Origin: Gammaproteobacteria bacterium
Lineage (GTDB): Bacteria; Pseudomonadota; Gammaproteobacteria; Steroidobacterales; Steroidobacteraceae
Length of the DNA: 6,224 bases
Direction: 5' to 3'
NCBI GenBank assembly: GCA_020846815.1
Contig: JADLDF010000480.1
Span: 1-6,224 of the forward strand
Within the stretch, counting starts at the first letter, position 1; each line of letters starts with the position of its first letter. A model generated the notes under the pieces. It saw nothing but the letters and a program-made list of their open reading frames with translations. It did no database searches and had not been told where the DNA came from. Position numbers and translations under genes: made by a program. Positions 1-5,858 of the stretch are shown piece by piece.

Positions 1-116
1 CCGGTGCGCGTCGCGATCCATTCGTCGCTGGTCTCGATGAGGGTCGCGAGATCGTCATTGGAAAGCGTCGCCGGGGGCAGGCACTTGCCCCAGCCGACGA
101 TGCTGGCATTGGGCAT
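1..116 (-). CDS. 3-oxoacyl-ACP synthase III (FabH-like), N-terminal fragment
   Basis: Only the first 38 codons are present; the gene runs off the left edge. Seen: the fragment begins [15 protein letters not shown], continues with [15 protein letters not shown] and ends IATRT at the edge. Known: a short beta strand with a glycine, then LP, then the TSDEWI.TRTG block is the usual N-terminus of ketoacyl-ACP synthase III (thiolase fold), which condenses acetyl- or acyl-CoA with malonyl-ACP. The Cys-His-Asn active site lies outside the window. It therefore cannot be said whether this is housekeeping FabH or a relative used in secondary metabolism, such as an OleA-like or PqsD-like enzyme. The ATG is chosen because the family's N-terminus starts just before this glycine-rich strand, and a purine-rich stretch (GGAAGGGGA) sits a few bases upstream. 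The gene is 189 bases downstream of the amine oxidase, in the same orientation. Confidence 0.85.
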   Translation of the reverse strand, partial: MPNASIVGWGKCLPPATLSNDDLATLIETSDEWIATRT

Positions 117-151
117 GGGATCCCCTTCCCGCGGCGCGGTCCTTTGCGCGC

Positions 152-180
152 AGGATACGCGCGCCCGGGCCGTGTTTCCA
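152..180 (-). promoter_or_regulatory. Candidate sigma-70 promoter for the FabH-like gene
   Basis: On the minus strand a TGGAAA hexamer (175-180) and a TATCCT hexamer (152-157) are separated by exactly 17 bases; each matches the consensus at four of six positions. The start of transcription would fall near 145, giving a leader of about 30 bases before the ATG at 116. An inverted repeat, GCGCGC at 146-151 and again at 159-164, brackets the -10 element and could be an operator or chance in GC-rich DNA. Inference from sequence only. Confidence 0.35.
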
Positions 181-268
181 CGAGTCGGCCAGCAGGGGCG
201 GTCGCCGGACCGCGGCACGATCCCCGGGGGTTATGGTCTGCCCGACGCGTGATTTCGAGGGAGACCGC

Positions 269-297
269 CCAGCCATGTGGATGCCACCGATGGCCAG
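269..297 (-). terminator. Hairpin just past the amine oxidase stop, possible terminator
   Basis: Eight bases beyond the stop codon the minus-strand RNA can fold into a stem. CUGGCCAU (290-297) pairs with AUGGCUGG (269-276), including two G-U pairs. Above it, GUGG (284-287) pairs with CCAC (277-280) around a CAU loop, with a two-base bulge at 288-289. No U-run follows, so it is not a textbook intrinsic terminator; it may stabilise the 3' end or pause transcription. The rest of 117-305 holds no gene I can support. Confidence 0.3.
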
Positions 298-305
298 CCG
301 CCGCA

Positions 306-1907
306 TCACGCGATCGCGCCGAGCACCTCGAGCGAGACGCGTTCCGCCGATTCCAGTGCGCCTTCCATGCCGCGGCTGCCGACCGAGGTGTGCTCGCCGC
401 AGAAGAACAGGCGCTGGTGCGGCTGGGCGATGGCGTTGCGGAACTCATTGACCTGGCCGGGCTCGTAGATCGCCCAGTCGCCGGCCGCAAATGGATCGGC
501 AGCCCAGGAATGCGCCGCGCCGAGCTCGAGCTGGCCCTTGGCCGCGGGCCGCAGGCGCTCGAACTCCGCGATGATCATCCTGCCGCCCTCCTGCAGGCCG
601 AAGCGGTCGATGTACTGGGCCGCCAGGCCGCGACACCAGACGGTGAGACTGGTGACCCGGTCATCGACCTCGCCGTACTTCTGCGCGATCACCATGCCGA
701 GCATGCCGTCGGTCCACATCGACGGCGACAGACCGTCGCTCTCCCAGAACGGCTTCTTCGGAATGAGATGGAACTGCGTGATGGGAATGTGGCCGAGCGT
801 CTTGATGGCCTTGTTCTGCACCGGCGGGGGCAGCGGATCGAGAGCGACGTGGCGCAGCGTCGAGAACGGCATGGAACAGACGACGGCCTTGGCCCGGTAG
901 CTCGTGCCGTCGGCACAGCTGACTCTGGCGCCGGTGCCGGTGACCGAGATCGCGACCACCTGCTTGCCTTGCAGCAGATCGCCCTTCACGCGCCCGGCCA
1001 TCGCAATCGGCAGCTTCTGGTTACCGCCCTTGTAGACGCCGAGCAGGACGTTGGGGGCGCCGCCGCCCGGTCCCGCGCCGCCCGGTGGCGCGCTGCCGGG
1101 CGCCGCGCCGCCGCGTACTGCGCCGGGTGGCGGGGCTGCGGGCCGTGCCGGCGCTGCGCCGCCGGGGCCCGCAGCGCCGGTGCGCGAGAGTCCGAACAGC
1201 GCGCCGCGGTTGACGTTCTGCCAGTAGTCGGAGAACGCCTGCTGCAGCAGCGAGACGTCGTACGACGTGGTGCCATAGGCGATGTTGGATTCGAAGCCGA
1301 GCCGGATCATCTCTTCGCTCGCCCCCTTGGACGCGAGGAAGTCGTGCACCGAAATGTCGTACTGCGCGTGCTTCGCGTCGTACCAGTTCTCGAGATCCTT
1401 GAAGGGCATGTGCTGCTTGAACATCGCATCCGACCACGCCCAGGGCGGCAGCTGTTTCTGCGCGGCGGGAAACGGGTTCTTCGGATGCGCCGGCCAGTCC
1501 TTCAGCGGGATGTGCTCGCCGCCCACGAACAGTTCCTGGCCGCTACGCAACGCGAACAGCCGCGGCGCGAGATTGATGATCTCGACGCCGTACTTGGCGC
1601 CCGCAGCGATGCAGCGGCCATAGGCCGTGGCGATGCTGTTGCCGCCGACCTCGGGATGGCCCGGCAGATCGAACAGCGAGTAGACACGGCCGCCGACGCG
1701 CTTGCGACCTTCGAGCAGCAGCACCTTCTGGCCGTTCTCCTCGAGCGTGAGCGCGGCTTCGAGACCGGCGAGCCCGGCGCCGATGACGATGACGTCGGGG
1801 TCTCCCGAACCCGTTGCGGCATGCGCGCGGCTGGCTGGCAGCGCGGCGGCGACGGCAGCGGCCGTGGCCGCCGAGGTAACGACGAAATCGCGACGGGTGA
1901 TCGACAT
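306..1907 (-). CDS. Tat-exported flavin amine oxidase (monoamine oxidase family)
   Basis: Predicted FAD-dependent oxidase of primary amines or amino acids, 533 residues, exported folded through the Tat pathway. Seen: residues 1-30 are a twin-arginine signal (SITRRDFVV, then an Ala-rich hydrophobic core, with ASRAHA as a likely cleavage site). The mature part opens with the FAD-binding strand VIVIGAGLAG (39-48), the ribose-binding acidic residue E66 and the RVGGR block (70-74). The FAD-contacting C-terminus has GEHTS (504-508) followed by GMEGALESAERV (513-524). This order is typical of the flavin monoamine oxidase family, which includes L-amino-acid oxidases and tryptophan monooxygenase. The substrate cannot be read from sequence, and no motif for covalent flavin attachment is seen. 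Residues 244-286 are an unusual Gly/Ala/Pro-rich insert. The start at 1907 is chosen over an ATG 18 codons upstream because it puts the Tat motif at the very N-terminus and has AAGGAG nine bases before it. Confidence 0.9.
   Translation of the reverse strand: MSITRRDFVVTSAATAAAVAAALPASRAHAATGSGDPDVIVIGAGLAGLEAALTLEENGQKVLLLEGRKRVGGRVYSLFDLPGHPEVGGNSIATAYGRCIAAGAKYGVEIINLAPRLFALRSGQELFVGGEHIPLKDWPAHPKNPFPAAQKQLPPWAWSDAMFKQHMPFKDLENWYDAKHAQYDISVHDFLASKGASEEMIRLGFESNIAYGTTSYDVSLLQQAFSDYWQNVNRGALFGLSRTGAAGPGGAAPARPAAPPPGAVRGGAAPGSAPPGGAGPGGGAPNVLLGVYKGGNQKLPIAMAGRVKGDLLQGKQVVAISVTGTGARVSCADGTSYRAKAVVCSMPFSTLRHVALDPLPPPVQNKAIKTLGHIPITQFHLIPKKPFWESDGLSPSMWTDGMLGMVIAQKYGEVDDRVTSLTVWCRGLAAQYIDRFGLQEGGRMIIAEFERLRPAAKGQLELGAAHSWAADPFAAGDWAIYEPGQVNEFRNAIAQPHQRLFFCGEHTSVGSRGMEGALESAERVSLEVLGAIA
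1050..1178 (-). repeat. Low-complexity Gly/Ala/Pro-coding segment inside the amine oxidase
   Basis: This stretch encodes residues 244-286 of the amine oxidase, made almost only of G, A and P with three arginines. It lies between a predicted helical region ending in GALFGLSRT and the strand that leads into the YKGGNQKLP block. It contains an 11-base direct repeat, CGCCGCCCGGT on the plus strand, at 1061-1071 and 1076-1086. The offset is 15 bases, five codons, which fits in-frame growth by replication slippage. The reading frame stays open through it, so the gene is not broken. Confidence 0.8.
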
Positions 1908-1916
1908 GTTGTGATG

Positions 1917-1922
1917 CTCCTT
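1917..1922 (-). promoter_or_regulatory. Ribosome binding site that fixes the amine oxidase start
   Basis: A perfect AAGGAG lies nine bases before the ATG at 1907. It supports that start over the upstream in-frame ATG at 1961, which would add 18 residues ahead of the twin-arginine motif. Confidence 0.75.
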
Positions 1923-1935
1923 GGGCCAGGTGACT

Positions 1936-1965
1936 GTTCTACACGTCCCGGGCGGGCCCAATCAA
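1936..1965 (-). promoter_or_regulatory. Candidate sigma-70 promoter for the amine oxidase
   Basis: TTGATT (1960-1965) and TAGAAC (1936-1941) lie 18 bases apart on the minus strand, each with four of six consensus matches. Transcription would begin near 1929, leaving a leader of just over 20 bases that contains the ribosome binding site. This would let the amine oxidase be transcribed independently of the upstream PON-like gene. Inference from sequence only. Confidence 0.35.
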
Positions 1966-1974
1966 TTTGCCGGC

Positions 1975-1989
1975 GGCCGCATCGCGGCC
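1975..1989 (-). terminator. Perfect six-base-pair hairpin between the PON-like gene and the amine oxidase
   Basis: GGCCGC and GCGGCC pair perfectly around a GAT loop on the minus strand. The hairpin is about 90 bases after the PON-like stop and just before the candidate amine oxidase promoter. An A/T-richer stretch (CAAATTGATT) follows, but not a true U-run. It could terminate the upstream transcript or be chance in GC-rich DNA. Nothing else is supported in 1923-2080 besides the promoter candidate. Confidence 0.2.
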
Positions 1990-2080
1990 AGGATTGCGGA
2001 TCACGGGCGGGGACAGCCGCGGCGCCAACCGGCGTGGTGCGGGGAGGCGGGCTGGTCGCGCTGCCAGGCATTGCGGCTAC

Positions 2081-3148
2081 TCAGGGCAGCCGGCACTGCA
2101 GCACCTTGCGTTCGGTGATCGAGCCGATCAGCAGCTGCCGGTTGAATACGGCGCCGACGCTGCCGGCGGAAAGCTGCTCGCCGCCGTTCAGGTAGACCTC
2201 GACCAGGCGTTCGGCGTCCCTGGCTTCGGGACGAAAGCGGAACAACTGGGTTGGCGCGAGGTTGCGCGGGTCGCCGAAGTGCATGGCGAGCGCGAGCACC
2301 CTGGGGTGCGCGGCGATCCAGGCGGAACCGTCGGCATCCACGTTGATGTTGTCGGGGGCGCTGCCGAGCCCGACGTGTTCGAGCAGCACGAGATCGCCGG
2401 AGGCGGCGTTGCGCGAGAACACGGCGAGGCGGTTGCCCGCGGTTTCGCTGACGTAGACGCGCGAGCCGTCCGGGCTCATCGCGAGACCCGAAGCGGACTT
2501 GAGTCCCGAAGCCACGGCGCGCACCGCACGGCCGTCGAAATAGACCACCTGCGACAGGCCGCGACGGAACAGCAGCTCGGTGGCGCGTGCGAAGCCGCTG
2601 TCCGCCCCGGAGCCGTTGGCGACGTAGAACTGCTCCGGCCCGGTGGCGACGATTGCGTTGGGGTCGGTCAGCAAGGGGTCGCGCACCGTGCGCACCGGCG
2701 CGAAGGCGCCGGTGGCGGTCTGCTCGAAGATCTCGATGGTGTGGCCGGCGCCGGGCGGGTGGCTGATCACGAACAGCCGCTGCGAGCCGTCGCCGGCGCG
2801 GTACAGCGACATGCCGTGCGGCCGGAACAGCGGCGGATCCGAGGCGAGGGCAGGGCGCGGGCGCGACTCGGGGAGATTCAGGTCGAGCAGCATCACCGTG
2901 CCGAGTACCGGCCTGCCTTCGAGCTGGCCGCGGCGGTCGAGATAGGAGAGGTAGGCGAGACCGCGGGCGCGATCGAGCTGGATGTCTTCGGCGCTGGCCG
3001 CCGTCGGCACGGCGGTGCAGGTGCCGGCGAAGTGCGGTTTCAGGGTCCTGAAATGGCCGCCGTGGCGGAGAAAGTCGAGGACGAGGACGACCACGAGCAC
3101 GGCGACGACGAGTGCGGTCCAGCCGATGCGCTTGAACCAGGTCTTCAA
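2081..3148 (-). CDS. Paraoxonase/arylesterase (PON)-family calcium-dependent lactonase-like protein
   Basis: From the TTG at 3148 the product is 355 residues, the same length as human PON1. PON enzymes are six-bladed propellers that hydrolyse lactones and aryl esters using a catalytic calcium. Seen (my numbering, human PON1 equivalent in brackets): an N-terminal membrane segment at about 8-27; C44 and C352 (C42-C353 disulfide); E54-D55 (E53-D54); H111 and H130 (H115, H134 dyad) in PHGMSL and SHP; N164 (N168); D266-N267 (D269-N270); H281 (H285). The spacings from H111 to S220 equal those of PON1, so alignment there is ungapped. Two calcium ligands differ: A165 replaces D169 and S220 replaces N224. 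The likely disulfide and the membrane segment suggest an anchored periplasmic enzyme. Substrate unknown; acyl-homoserine or other lactones are possible. An ATG at 3199 would add 17 residues, but it lies at or upstream of the predicted transcription start and lacks a clear ribosome binding site. Confidence 0.85.
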   Translation of the reverse strand: MKTWFKRIGWTALVVAVLVVVLVLDFLRHGGHFRTLKPHFAGTCTAVPTAASAEDIQLDRARGLAYLSYLDRRGQLEGRPVLGTVMLLDLNLPESRPRPALASDPPLFRPHGMSLYRAGDGSQRLFVISHPPGAGHTIEIFEQTATGAFAPVRTVRDPLLTDPNAIVATGPEQFYVANGSGADSGFARATELLFRRGLSQVVYFDGRAVRAVASGLKSASGLAMSPDGSRVYVSETAGNRLAVFSRNAASGDLVLLEHVGLGSAPDNINVDADGSAWIAAHPRVLALAMHFGDPRNLAPTQLFRFRPEARDAERLVEVYLNGGEQLSAGSVGAVFNRQLLIGSITERKVLQCRLP

Positions 3149-3155
3149 CGATGCA

Positions 3156-3159
3156 CTCC
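3156..3159 (-). promoter_or_regulatory. Ribosome binding site supporting the TTG start of the PON-like gene
   Basis: GGAG lies seven bases before a TTG codon at 3146-3148. The protein then begins MKTWFKRIGW, a short basic stretch leading directly into the hydrophobic anchor. This fits better than the upstream ATG at 3199. Confidence 0.5.
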
Positions 3160-3201
3160 GTTGTGCGTCTGTCCGCGGCGCGGTCCCCGCGGGAAACATT
3201 C

Positions 3202-3207
3202 ATTGTA
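3202..3207 (-). promoter_or_regulatory. Candidate -10 element for the PON-like gene
   Basis: TACAAT on the minus strand matches five of six bases of the sigma-70 -10 consensus and stands out in very GC-rich surroundings. No good -35 hexamer is seen 16-18 bases upstream; only CCTGGA-like sequence is there. Transcription would start near 3195, giving a leader of about 47 bases before the TTG at 3148. The flanking 3208-3313 holds no gene or clear terminator. Confidence 0.4.
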
Positions 3208-3313
3208 GCGCGCGACCGCGCCGGTCCAGGGTGGGGAAACCGTCCACGGAGCAGACCCATGAGCCGGCGGATCTCCCGGCGCGCCGTTTCCGGAGCGCGC
3301 GCGGCGGCGGCGG

Positions 3314-3538
3314 TCAGCGCGGCATGCCGGTGCGGAACTCGCGCAGGGGCAGAGCTGCTCGCCGCGTCGCGGCAGGTGTGTCGCCCTCGAGGCCGATGAG
3401 GTCTTCCCAGAAAACTTCGTGGCCCTTGCGCTGTCCCTTGATGGCCACGCGCAGGCGATCGGGCATGAGAGTGACCACATAGGGCCTGTCGCCGATCCGC
3501 AATTCACGGCGCACCGGCCGGTCGAGTTTGGTGACCAT
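3314..3538 (-). CDS. Small uncharacterised protein (74 residues), probably the main part of a frameshifted gene
   Basis: I do not recognise a named family. Seen: MVTKLDRPVRRELRIG, then DRPYVVTLMPDRLRVAI, then KGQRKGHEVFWEDLIGLEG and an Ala/Arg-rich tail. The alternating hydrophobic pattern (YVVTLMPDRLRVAI, then EVFWEDLIGLE) suggests a small beta-rich, cytoplasmic, basic protein. There is no signal peptide or membrane segment. GAGG lies eight bases before this ATG, so it could be translated as is. However, a 15-codon reading frame with a better ribosome binding site starts at 3596 and ends ten bases before this ATG, in another frame. Removing one base near 3550 would join them into a protein of about 93 residues (ADR followed by EAAPMVTKL). 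It follows the decayed monooxygenase on the same strand. Confidence 0.55.
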   Translation of the reverse strand: MVTKLDRPVRRELRIGDRPYVVTLMPDRLRVAIKGQRKGHEVFWEDLIGLEGDTPAATRRAALPLREFRTGMPR

Positions 3539-3548
3539 CGGCGCGGCC

Positions 3549-3596
3549 TCAGCGGTCCGCGGGGCGGGTCGTGGCATTGTTGTGGATCGTCGCCAT
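3549..3596 (-). other. 15-codon reading frame with strong ribosome binding site, likely 5' end of the small gene
   Basis: AGGAG (3604-3608) lies seven bases before an ATG encoding MATIHNNATTRPADR and then TGA. Thirteen of the 14 codons after ATG end in G or C, as in real genes here, while the other two frames across this stretch look non-coding. Two readings are possible. It may be the true N-terminus of the small protein at 3314-3538, cut off by a one-base insertion. Or it may be a genuine short upstream frame whose stop sits ten bases before the next start, allowing coupled translation. I favour the frameshift. Confidence 0.45.
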
Positions 3597-4300
3597 GTCC
3601 GGTCTCCTGCGGCTGCACGCCGAGCGGCGTGAGCGGCAGGGGCTTCGCCATTTGCTCGCGGATCTCCCGGAGCTTCGCGTTCCTCGAGCAGCTGCTTGTT
3701 GGCGATGGTCTGGCCTTGCAGGTACTGCTCGGCGACTGCACGGCGCTGGCGGTCGTACTGGTCGAGCAGCGCGTCCGGCGCCGCGCCCTGCCAGATCTTC
3801 GCCAGGCGCTGCGCGAGGCCGTGGGCATCGTGCAGGCCGAAATTCAGGCCCATGCCACCGAGCGGATTGTTGACGTGCGCGGCGTCGTCGGCGAGCAGCA
3901 CGCGGCCGCGGCGATAGGTGGTGGCGACGCGCTGGTGCACCGCGTAGAGGTTGGTGTGGCTCACCTCGGCGCCGCGGCTCGACGGCACGAAGGCGTCGAG
4001 GCGGTCGGCGGCGCGGGCGAAGTCGAGCAGCTCGTGCTCGGCTTCCTCGGGACGCGTCGGGAACACGCAGCGCCAGACGCCGCGTCCGTCCTCGCCCGGC
4101 ACCTTGAACGTCGCGGCCCATTCGACCGGATCCATGGTGTAGCTGCTGAAGGCGAAGCCGAGCGGCTCGAAGTCGAAGGTCGTCATGATCACCAGGAAGC
4201 GCTCGGGCCAGGTGAAGCCCTCGAAGCCGATGTCCTGCGACTTGCGCACCACGCTGCGCCCGCCGTCGGCGCCGATCAGCCAGCGGCCGCGCAGCTGCGA
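3597..4300 (-). pseudogene. FAD-dependent monooxygenase (PHBH/FAD_binding_3 type), 5'-truncated and frameshifted remnant
   Basis: Recognisable sequence starts at about 4300 with SQLRGRWLIGADGGRSVVRK, the DG motif normally near residues 150-170 of class A flavin monooxygenases. It continues with RGRVLLADDAAHVNNPLGG and MGLNFGLHDAHGLAQRL, the GD motif that binds the FAD pyrophosphate and ribityl. The whole N-terminal part, with the GxGxxG dinucleotide-binding fold (about 150 residues), is absent: only about 50 bases separate the homologous sequence from the cobQ stop. Near 3678-3683 the coding frame changes. In the original frame only 23 of 46 codons across the next stretch end in G or C. In the shifted frame (NAKLREIREQMAKPL) 26 of 29 do. 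No proper stop is seen for the shifted frame. The first frame stays open down to 3314, so automated calling may report one CDS of about 312 codons from a GTG at 4252; I regard that as an artefact. It cannot bind FAD normally. Confidence 0.75.
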
Positions 4301-4351
4301 ATGCCTGCCGACGACGCAAGCCAGCCAAGGCGATGCCGACAGCCAGCCGGT

Positions 4352-5836
4352 TCAGGTCCCCAGCAGCGAGCGCAGCGTCGCCGCGCCTAGATGCGTCTCG
4401 ATCAGGTCGGCGAGCCCGTCGAGGCTCGCATCCAGAGTCCGCACGCCGCTGCCGAACAGCGCGCGCAGTACGGTCGCGTCCTCGAACAGACCGTGCGCGG
4501 CGATGCCGAGCACGTTGCCGGCCTGCCAGCCGATGGTCTCGCCAGCGGTGCCGAACAGCGCCGTCGTCGCAGTGCCGTGGGTCGCGGCGGTGCGGCCGCA
4601 GCGGATCTCGTAGGCCGGCAGCTCGAGCCCCGACAGGGCCTGCCAGGGCGCCGCCAGCGTGCCGAAGCGCACTGCGGCCGCACGCAGTCGCTTCGGTGCT
4701 GCATGGCGCGTCGCGAGCGGCAGCAGGCCGAGGCCGGGCAGCGGGCCGTGCGGCTCGCCATCGACGCCCTCGGGATCGTCCAGCCATTCCCCCAGCACTT
4801 GCAGGCCGCCGCAGATCCCGAGCAACGGCCGGCCGCGTCGTGCGTGCTGCAGGATCGGTTCGACCAGCCCCTGCGCGCGCAGCCAGGCGAGATCGCCGCT
4901 GACCTGCTTGGAGCCGGGCAGCACAATCCAGTCCGCCGCTTCGAGCTCGGCGGCCGTGCGCGCCCAGCGCAGTGCCGCGGCCGTGGCCAGCGGCTGGAAT
5001 TCGTCGAGATTGCTGAGCTGCGGCCAGGCGACGACGGCGATGCGTGGTCCGCGCGCGGACGCTGCGGGCAGGGCATGCAGGCCGTCCTCGTCGGGCAGGC
5101 CGTGATCGCGCTGCATCGGCAGCACGCCGAGCAGCGGCACGCCCGTCAGCGCCTGCAGCTGCGCGGGTCCCGGCGCCAGCAGCGTCGCATCGCCGCGGAA
5201 CTTGTTGAGCACGAAGCCGGCGAGCGCCGGCCGCAGGTCGTCGGGCAGCAGCGCCCAGGTGCCGTGCAGGTGCGCGAAGGCGCCGCCGCGGTCGATATCG
5301 GCGACCAGCAGTGCGCGCAAGCTGCCGAGCTCGCGTGCCCAGCGCGCCGTGCCGAGGTTCACGTAGTCCTGCGGCGCCAGGTTGATCTCGGCCGGCGAGC
5401 CTGCACCTTCGATGATCAGCAGATCGTGCTGTGCCGCGAGGCGCAGGAAACTCGCGCGCGCCGCGGCCGCGAGCGCGGCGCTGCGTTCGCGCCAGGGCAG
5501 GCAGGACAGGGCCGCGTCGGCACGGCCGTGCAGCACGACCTGGCTGGCGGTGTCGCGCTCGGGCTTGAGCAGCACGGGGTTCAGGCCCACGTGCGGCGGC
5601 ACGCGGGCCGCGAGTGCCTGGAAATACTGCGCCGAGCCGATTTCGCCGAGACCCTCGTCCGCATCGCCGCGGATGTCCGTCGAGAGGGGCACCACGCGCG
5701 CGTTGTTGCTCATGTTCTGCGCCTTGAACGGCGCGACGTCCATGCCCTCGCGCGCCGCCCAGCGGCACAGTGCCGTGGTCAGCAGGCTCTTGCCGGCGCC
5801 GCTGCTCGCGCCCCAGACCATCAGCGCGGTCTTCAT
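4352..5836 (-). CDS. cobQ: Cobyric acid synthase CobQ (CbiP type), glutamine-hydrolysing
   Basis: ATP-dependent amidation of adenosylcobyrinate a,c-diamide at four side chains to adenosylcobyric acid, using glutamine as nitrogen donor; cytoplasmic. The length, 494 residues, is normal for the family. Seen: P-loop-like GASSGAGKSLL (9-19); the CobQ hallmark PFKAQNMSNNA (36-46); EIGSAQYFQALAA (65-77); NPVLLKP (86-92); EGAGSPAEINL (143-153); VADIDRGGAFA (178-188); LNKFRGD (210-216). The class I glutaminase domain follows, with LPGSK (306-310), the nucleophile C342 in GICGGLQ, and H448 in AAHGLF. The usual YEIHxGRT block reads YEIRCGRT here (409-416). The ATG at 5836 is chosen because the P-loop strand begins there; an upstream in-frame ATG at 5896 would overlap the ATPase gene. 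GGGAG lies 12 bases before it, a little far. It starts 22 bases after the BtuD-like gene, so the two are probably co-transcribed. Confidence 0.95.
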   Translation of the reverse strand: MKTALMVWGASSGAGKSLLTTALCRWAAREGMDVAPFKAQNMSNNARVVPLSTDIRGDADEGLGEIGSAQYFQALAARVPPHVGLNPVLLKPERDTASQVVLHGRADAALSCLPWRERSAALAAAARASFLRLAAQHDLLIIEGAGSPAEINLAPQDYVNLGTARWARELGSLRALLVADIDRGGAFAHLHGTWALLPDDLRPALAGFVLNKFRGDATLLAPGPAQLQALTGVPLLGVLPMQRDHGLPDEDGLHALPAASARGPRIAVVAWPQLSNLDEFQPLATAAALRWARTAAELEAADWIVLPGSKQVSGDLAWLRAQGLVEPILQHARRGRPLLGICGGLQVLGEWLDDPEGVDGEPHGPLPGLGLLPLATRHAAPKRLRAAAVRFGTLAAPWQALSGLELPAYEIRCGRTAATHGTATTALFGTAGETIGWQAGNVLGIAAHGLFEDATVLRALFGSGVRTLDASLDGLADLIETHLGAATLRSLLGT

Positions 5837-5858
5837 CGGCCGGATCCGCTCCCGCCGC

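Noticed and set aside
144..2195. Very long plus-strand open frame (683 codons)
   Set aside because: It is antisense to the amine oxidase and spans the gap behind it. The translation is Arg/Ala/Asp-rich with no family motif; long antisense frames are expected in high-GC DNA.
1967..3208. Plus-strand frame of 413 codons opposite the PON-like gene
   Set aside because: It is an antisense shadow with no motif; the minus strand holds the PON family protein.
2001..3260. Minus-strand frame of 419 codons overlapping the PON-like gene
   Set aside because: It is Arg-rich and has no motif, whereas the neighbouring frame aligns with PON1 over its whole length.
3260..3300. GC-rich palindromes (such as CGGCGCGCCG) as a terminator after the small gene
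   Set aside because: The palindrome leaves no loop for a stable stem, and no U-run follows.
3314..4252. A single intact CDS from the GTG at 4252 joining the monooxygenase part and the small protein
   Set aside because: The GTG lies inside the conserved GADGGRSVVRK motif, the FAD-binding half is missing, and codon statistics show the frame is not coding at 3540-3680.
3549..5768. Long minus-strand open frame (739 codons) over cobQ and the monooxygenase remnant
   Set aside because: It is an out-of-frame Arg/Ala-rich shadow. Only its last 15 codons (from the ATG at 3596) look coding, and these are reported separately.
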